DNA of 64,000 nt. Origin: Mesorhizobium sp. CA14 (GTDB lineage Bacteria; Pseudomonadota; Alphaproteobacteria; Rhizobiales; Rhizobiaceae). Of this stretch, positions 59,821 to 64,000 are shown in pieces. How positions within the stretch are numbered: the first letter of the stretch is position 1; each line of letters opens with the position of its first letter. The notes under the pieces were generated by a model that did not search any database, had not been told where the DNA came from, and worked only from the letters and a program-made list of their open reading frames with translations. The DNA is taken from positions 20,500 to 84,499 of the forward strand of contig NZ_JAIUHR010000030.1 in the NCBI RefSeq assembly GCF_020165195.1, given 5' to 3'. A program made the position numbers and the translations under genes.

Positions 59821-61374
59821 ATGTCACCCGCGAACGAAACCACTGCCGATTCGCATTCGCCCGCGCGGGCGAACGGTACGTTGTGTCCTCAGGCGCGGCG
59901 AAAATTCGTGCTGGTGGCGGCAATCCTCGCCTCCGCGCTCGGTTTCATCGACGGGTCGATCCTGGCGATCGCCATGCCGGCGCTGCGCGCGGATCTCGGC
60001 GCCAGCCTGGCCGAGGCGCAGTGGATTTCCAACGCCTATGCGCTGACGCTCTCGGCGCTCATCCTGGCGGGAGGCGCTGCCGGCGACCGGTTTGGCCTGC
60101 GGCGCGCCTTCGTGACCGGCATTGCGCTGTTCATCGCGGCCTCGCTCGCCTGCGCGGTAGCGCCCGACCCGGCCATATTGATTGCCTTTCGCGCCATCCA
60201 GGGCATCGGCGCGGCGATCATGGTGCCGGGCAGCCTCGCCATCATCGCCAAAGCCTATCCGAAGAAGGAGCGCGGCCGGGCGATCGGCATCTGGGCCGCC
60301 GTATCGGCGCTGACCACGGCGCTCGGTCCCGTTCTGGGCGGCTTCGTTTTGACGACTTTCGGCGATGGGGTCTGGCGCGCGATCTTCGCCATCAACCTGC
60401 CGCTAGGACTGATCTCGATCTATCTGCTGCTAGCCAAGGTGCCAGCCGACCAGCCGACCGAAAAGCGCAGCCTCGACCTTGGCGGCGCGGCGCTGGCGAC
60501 GCTTGCTTTCGGCCTGCTCGCCTACGGGTTGACGGCTATGAATGCCGAAGGCGCAGGGTTGATGTCAGGCCCGGCGATCGTTGCCGGCGTGGTCCTGCTT
60601 GTTGTCTTCATCTTTTACGAGCACAGGCGGCGCGAGCCGATGATCGATCTCGGCCTGTTCCGGATCAGGGCCTTTGCCGGCGCCAATCTGGCGACGTTTT
60701 TCCTTTATTTCGCGCTGTCGGCCAATTTGTTCTACCTGCCGATGCTTTTGATCGCCGGCTGGCGGCTGAGCGAGGCCGAGGTCGGCTTCATCTTCGTGCC
60801 GCTGTCGGCGTTGATCGCGCTTTTGTCCGGACCGGTCGGGCATTGGTCGGATCGCATCGGTCCGCGTTTCCCGATCGCCAGCGGCAGCATGGTCGCGGCC
60901 ATCGCCTTCGCCGGCCTTGCCTTGCTCACCCATTTCGGCATCCACGATTTCTGGATCGGCACCTTTCCGCTGATGGCGCTGATGGGGCTTGGCATGGCGC
61001 AGGTCGTGTCGCCGCTGTCGACCGCGGTCATGACGTCCGTCGAGGACAGGGATACCGGCGCCGCTTCCGGCATCAACAATGCGGTCTCGCGCGTCGGTGG
61101 CCTGATCGCGGTGGCGGCGATGGGCTCGCTGGCGGCCTGGGTTTATGCGCGGATGACCGGCCGTGCCCCCGGCATGCCCGGTTTCGGCGAGCCGCCCGCA
61201 TCCGGGCTTGCCGCCAACCTCGATGCGGCCAGGGTCGCGGCAAGCGATTCGGCTTTCGCCGCAGTCGCGGCGGTCACGGCTCTCCTTTGCGTGCTTGCTT
61301 CCCTCACCGCCTGGTTCACGGTCCCCGGGCAGGCATCGCCATGGCCGCGGCAGACAGACGATTCGCGTGACTAG
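59821..61374 (+). CDS. MFS transporter, DHA2 (14-helix) family
   Basis: The 517-residue protein has 14 hydrophobic segments. It contains FIDGSILAIAMPALRADLG, the DHA2 first-helix region, and GDRFGLRRAF, the loop 2-3 motif. Members export drugs or metabolites with protons. ATG 59821 removes an upstream polar part of 49 residues that starts in a repeat-like stretch (59674). Its stop lies at the edge of the palindromic repeat at 61374. Confidence 0.9.
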   Translation: MSPANETTADSHSPARANGTLCPQARRKFVLVAAILASALGFIDGSILAIAMPALRADLGASLAEAQWISNAYALTLSALILAGGAAGDRFGLRRAFVTGIALFIAASLACAVAPDPAILIAFRAIQGIGAAIMVPGSLAIIAKAYPKKERGRAIGIWAAVSALTTALGPVLGGFVLTTFGDGVWRAIFAINLPLGLISIYLLLAKVPADQPTEKRSLDLGGAALATLAFGLLAYGLTAMNAEGAGLMSGPAIVAGVVLLVVFIFYEHRRREPMIDLGLFRIRAFAGANLATFFLYFALSANLFYLPMLLIAGWRLSEAEVGFIFVPLSALIALLSGPVGHWSDRIGPRFPIASGSMVAAIAFAGLALLTHFGIHDFWIGTFPLMALMGLGMAQVVSPLSTAVMTSVEDRDTGAASGINNAVSRVGGLIAVAAMGSLAAWVYARMTGRAPGMPGFGEPPASGLAANLDAARVAASDSAFAAVAAVTALLCVLASLTAWFTVPGQASPWPRQTDDSRD

Positions 61375-61422
61375 AGCATGATCCCGAAACGTGGGAATCG
61401 GTTTTCGGAGAAGATCATGCTC
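61374..61422. repeat. palindromic intergenic repeat (GAGCATGATC...GATCATGCTC)
   Basis: A 49-base imperfect palindrome with 10-base perfect ends and an inner CCCGAAAC part facing GTTTTCGG. It is of the type repeated many times in rhizobial genomes and related to 45672-45719. It follows the MFS gene at once and may terminate both converging transcripts. Confidence 0.75.
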
Positions 61423-61579
61423 CAACAAAGAGTTGGATCAGGATGACGATTCGACGAAACGTCATCCCGATCGAGAGCAATCCCAGGCAAAGTGTGAGCG
61501 GTTAAGCCCGGCGACTTCGCCGTAGCCTTCCGTCCGCAATTGCGTCGAAACAAAGAGGTGGAGCGGTTCGGGAAACGGC

Positions 61580-63559
61580 TCAGTTCGGAAGCTGCGAATC
61601 AGTCTTGGCGCTGGCAACCTTCAGCGCGTTGCCGTCTTCCTGCTTCAGAAGATCGTCGATGCGCTCGCGCTCTTTCTTGAAGGCGACGAGATCGTCGCCC
61701 TTCAAAACCTTGCCGACCGGCAGGCGCACGCGCATCGAATCGACCTTGGTGCCATTGACGATCAGTTCGTAGTGAAGGTGCGGACCGGTAGAGAGGCCGG
61801 TCTGGCCGAGATAGCCGATGACCTGCCCCTGCCGGACATGAACGCCTTCCTCGATGCCTTTGGCGAAAGCGCTCTGGTGGTTGTAGGAGGTCTCGTAACC
61901 ATTGGCGTGGCGGATGATGATCTGCTTGCCGTAGCCGCCGGCCCAGCCGGCCTTCTCGACGACGCCGTTGCCGGCAGCGATGATCGGCGTGCCGATCGGC
62001 GCTGCCCAGTCGGTGCCGGTGTGCATCCGGACGTAGCCAAGGATCGGGTGCCGGCGTGCCCCGAAGCCGGAGGTGAAGCGCCCATTGGGCAGCGGATTGC
62101 GCAGCAGGAACTGCTTGGCGCTGCTGCCGTTCTCGTCGAAATAGTCGACGCTGCCGTCCTGCATCTGGAAGCGATAGAAATTGCGTGTTTGCCCGCCGAA
62201 GGTCGACGAGACGTAGAGAAGCTCGGAGCCGTCGGAGGCCTGGTCGTCGCCGTCAGGTTGCGAGAACAGCACTTCGAGGCGGTCAGAAGGCGAGAGCCGC
62301 GACTGGAAATCCACGTCGGAAGCGAGCAGCTTGATCAGCTTTTGCGTCATCGCTTTCGACATGCCGTAGGAATAGGCGGTGCGGTAGATGCCGTCATAGA
62401 CATTGGGCAGGTTGCCGCGCACCACGACGGGCTGCGAATCATCGAACGCCGTCAAAAGCTCGGGATTGGGCTCGGGCTCCTGCGCCGGCACATACTGGCC
62501 GCGATCGTCGAGCGCTATGGTGACGATATGCGTGGTCTTGTCATAGACGCTGGTGCGCACGACCTTGGCGATATCGCCGCGCACCTCGAGGCCGACGCGC
62601 AGCACCGTTCCGGCCTTCAGCGCCGGGGCGTTCAAGAGCTTGCCGATCGCCTCCGCCATGCCAGTCGCGTCGTCGCCGGTGTAGCCCGAATCGGCAAAGG
62701 CCTCGGCGATATCGGTATCCCTGGTGAAGGGAATGATCTCCTCGGCGAAAGCCGGCGCCTGATCGTCCAGCGCTGCGCGCGGCGCCACCGAAACATTTTC
62801 CTGCGTGATCTTCACGTCGTAGGAGCCGGCCATCGATTCGGCGAAGGCGTCGCCGAATCGCTGCGGGTCGACATAATGCAGCGCGGCGACCTGAACGGCG
62901 CCGTCACTCAAGCCATTGCTGGCATCCCGGACCACCTTTTCCACCTCGTTGGCGGAAAGGTCGCTCTTTTCGTCGAAGGACGCCGTCTCGATCGGAAAAT
63001 CGACCGTCTTCAGGCTCATCTCGCTTTCGACCTTGGCACCGTAGATCTGTCCGGCGGCCGCGATGGCCGTCGCCGGCTGCGCATTGTCGTCGCCGTCGTC
63101 GCCGAACACCTGCATCGGGTCGAATGGCGGGTAGGGGCGGTTGGTGGTGTGGCCGGCGGCCAAGGCCATCTTGATCTGCACGAATGGCATGGTGTGGATA
63201 ACGTCGCGGTCACCGACCTTGGTGACCATCGACACTTCCATGCGGCGGCGGTCCTTGGCCCGGGCGATCTGGCGGGGTGCCACCAGCCTTGTGGTCTTTG
63301 CCTGCTCGCCGGAATCGTCGCCGCCGCCGGCGAGGCCGATGAGCTCGGCGATTTCCGGCGGGGTCGCCAATTGCTGGCGGCCGTCAAGGGCGGCGAACAA
63401 GGCCACGCCCATCAAAACACTCGACGTGACGCCGGTAAGGAACGTGCCCGACAGCCAGCGGGCCGAGACCTCGCGGCGGTCGGGCGGACCGCTGCGGCCG
63501 TCCGCGATCAGCGGCGGCTCGTTGCCGAGTTCGGCTATGACATCTTCCGTGTCTGGCAT
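61580..63559 (-). CDS. M23 family metallopeptidase (LytM-type), membrane anchored
   Basis: The 659-residue protein has an N-terminal cytoplasmic tail, one membrane helix (about 38-58), a long periplasmic part and a LytM domain at about 510-615. The LytM domain has MHTGTDWAAP (first zinc His and Asp) and HLHYELIVNG (second motif). It should cut peptidoglycan peptides or, if regulated, activate amidases; some rhizobial relatives act in polar growth. It faces the MFS gene across the repeat. Confidence 0.92.
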   Translation of the reverse strand: MPDTEDVIAELGNEPPLIADGRSGPPDRREVSARWLSGTFLTGVTSSVLMGVALFAALDGRQQLATPPEIAELIGLAGGGDDSGEQAKTTRLVAPRQIARAKDRRRMEVSMVTKVGDRDVIHTMPFVQIKMALAAGHTTNRPYPPFDPMQVFGDDGDDNAQPATAIAAAGQIYGAKVESEMSLKTVDFPIETASFDEKSDLSANEVEKVVRDASNGLSDGAVQVAALHYVDPQRFGDAFAESMAGSYDVKITQENVSVAPRAALDDQAPAFAEEIIPFTRDTDIAEAFADSGYTGDDATGMAEAIGKLLNAPALKAGTVLRVGLEVRGDIAKVVRTSVYDKTTHIVTIALDDRGQYVPAQEPEPNPELLTAFDDSQPVVVRGNLPNVYDGIYRTAYSYGMSKAMTQKLIKLLASDVDFQSRLSPSDRLEVLFSQPDGDDQASDGSELLYVSSTFGGQTRNFYRFQMQDGSVDYFDENGSSAKQFLLRNPLPNGRFTSGFGARRHPILGYVRMHTGTDWAAPIGTPIIAAGNGVVEKAGWAGGYGKQIIIRHANGYETSYNHQSAFAKGIEEGVHVRQGQVIGYLGQTGLSTGPHLHYELIVNGTKVDSMRVRLPVGKVLKGDDLVAFKKERERIDDLLKQEDGNALKVASAKTDSQLPN

Positions 63560-63862
63560 CCAGAAAGGCTGCTTCTTCCCCGGGCGAACGGCTTGTCGTT
63601 ATCGTTGCGGCCATGACATTTGCCTGTCACGGCGGTTGAAGTCAACGAAACGGCAGGCCGGGGCCGATATCCCCAATCATGCGTTCTGCGCGCGGCGCTC
63701 TTGTCGTCTGTTGCGGTCGTCTGTCCTGGGGCGCCTCGCACATATGCGCGCGCCTTCCTTATATGGGCCGGTTTCACGCCCCAATGCGGCGGCAATAGGG
63801 CCTCGTTGTGGATGACCCAAGGGCTGCCGCAGGGGCAGTCGGCTATCGAAAAAGCGGTTCGC
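63560..63862. other. intergenic region before the right-edge promoter
   Basis: This stretch has no gene that I can support, although short frames cross it on both strands. It separates the M23 peptidase start from the A/T-rich tract that precedes the promoter. Confidence 0.45.
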
Positions 63863-64000
63863 AAAATTCGTCGCAAAAAATTCAAAAAAGTTGGAAATCG
63901 GTGTTGACGCGTCGAGGGAGGTCCGACTATATACGGCCCACGAACGAGGGCGGTGCGCCGCTGGCGACGAAGAAGTTTGCTTCTAGGTCTGCCCTCTGCG
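63863..64000 (+). promoter_or_regulatory. strong promoter with upstream A/T tract, probably of an rRNA operon beyond the window
   Basis: An A/T-rich tract (63863-63898, CGCAAAAAATTC then AAAAAAGTT) precedes TTGACG (63904-63909), 18 bases and TATATA (63928-63933). The transcribed leader contains an AGAAG-TTTG-CTTCT hairpin (63971-63984). This layout, UP-like tract and near-consensus boxes with a structured, gene-free leader, is that of ribosomal RNA promoters in rhizobia. The 16S gene itself would be outside the window. Confidence 0.6.

Noticed and set aside
59883..61370. 495-codon frame within the MFS transporter gene
   Set aside because: It is a shifted frame rich in Arg/Ala/Gly without membrane segments; the transporter frame is clearly the coding one.

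Overview
The window looks like chromosome from a Mesorhizobium-like member of the Hyphomicrobiales (Rhizobiales). The evidence is high GC throughout, the gene order (lysC-ptsP-prfA-prmC-DUF4167-clpB; grxC-nitrilase-DUF1178; small twin-TM protein-ATR-etfBA), a Flp pilin, an NDUFAF5-like methyltransferase, and several short palindromic intergenic repeats of the kind common in this group. The assignment rests on protein and gene-order recognition by eye, not on a database search.

Left chromosomal arm (1-10160): etfBA (etfA cut by the edge), rhomboid protease, cobalamin adenosyltransferase, small membrane protein and an SDR enzyme on the minus strand. These are followed by a BrkB/YihY membrane protein, an EamA exporter, GluQ-RS, a DNA glycosylase, an HNH endonuclease, DsbB, a YqaA/DedA-like protein and tRNA-Leu(CAA).

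Integrated element (10143-23433, about 13.3 kb): a tyrosine integrase lies directly after tRNA-Leu. A 19-bp copy of the tRNA 3' end recurs at 23415-23433, and both ends carry three 8-bp sites at exact 12-bp steps that look like integrase arm sites. Inside are a minus-strand run of small genes (GvpU-like, GrlR-like, DUF6680-like, membrane protein), a serine recombinase, a gene behind a double palindrome, a roughly 540-bp non-coding array of 11 copies of a bipartite motif (GATTAC-N10-AGGA, identical internal spacing in every copy), five mostly unknown small plus-strand genes including a degenerate HNH protein, a zinc-finger/DUF3606 pair, an ATP-dependent DNA ligase, and a DUF2971 gene facing a zinc-ribbon protein. 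At least three cargo genes carry apparent lesions (two frameshifts, one ATC start). The repeat array with its neighbours is the least explained and most interesting part of the window.

Right chromosomal arm (23434-64000): beta-propeller protein, FemAB-like acyltransferase and polysaccharide flippase; a LAL-type LuxR regulator divergent from a DUF4242 gene; secA divergent from a PpiC isomerase; a TetR regulator; argJ-GNAT-mutT; Flp pilin; NDUFAF5-like methyltransferase; comF; grxC-nit-DUF1178; a MarR/EamA divergent pair; ubiG; lysC; ptsP; prfA-prmC; DUF4167; clpB behind a near-perfect RpoH promoter; YjbR; L,D-transpeptidase; TMEM175-like channel; MFS exporter; M23 peptidase. The last 100 bases hold a strong promoter with an A/T-rich upstream tract that resembles an rRNA operon leader.
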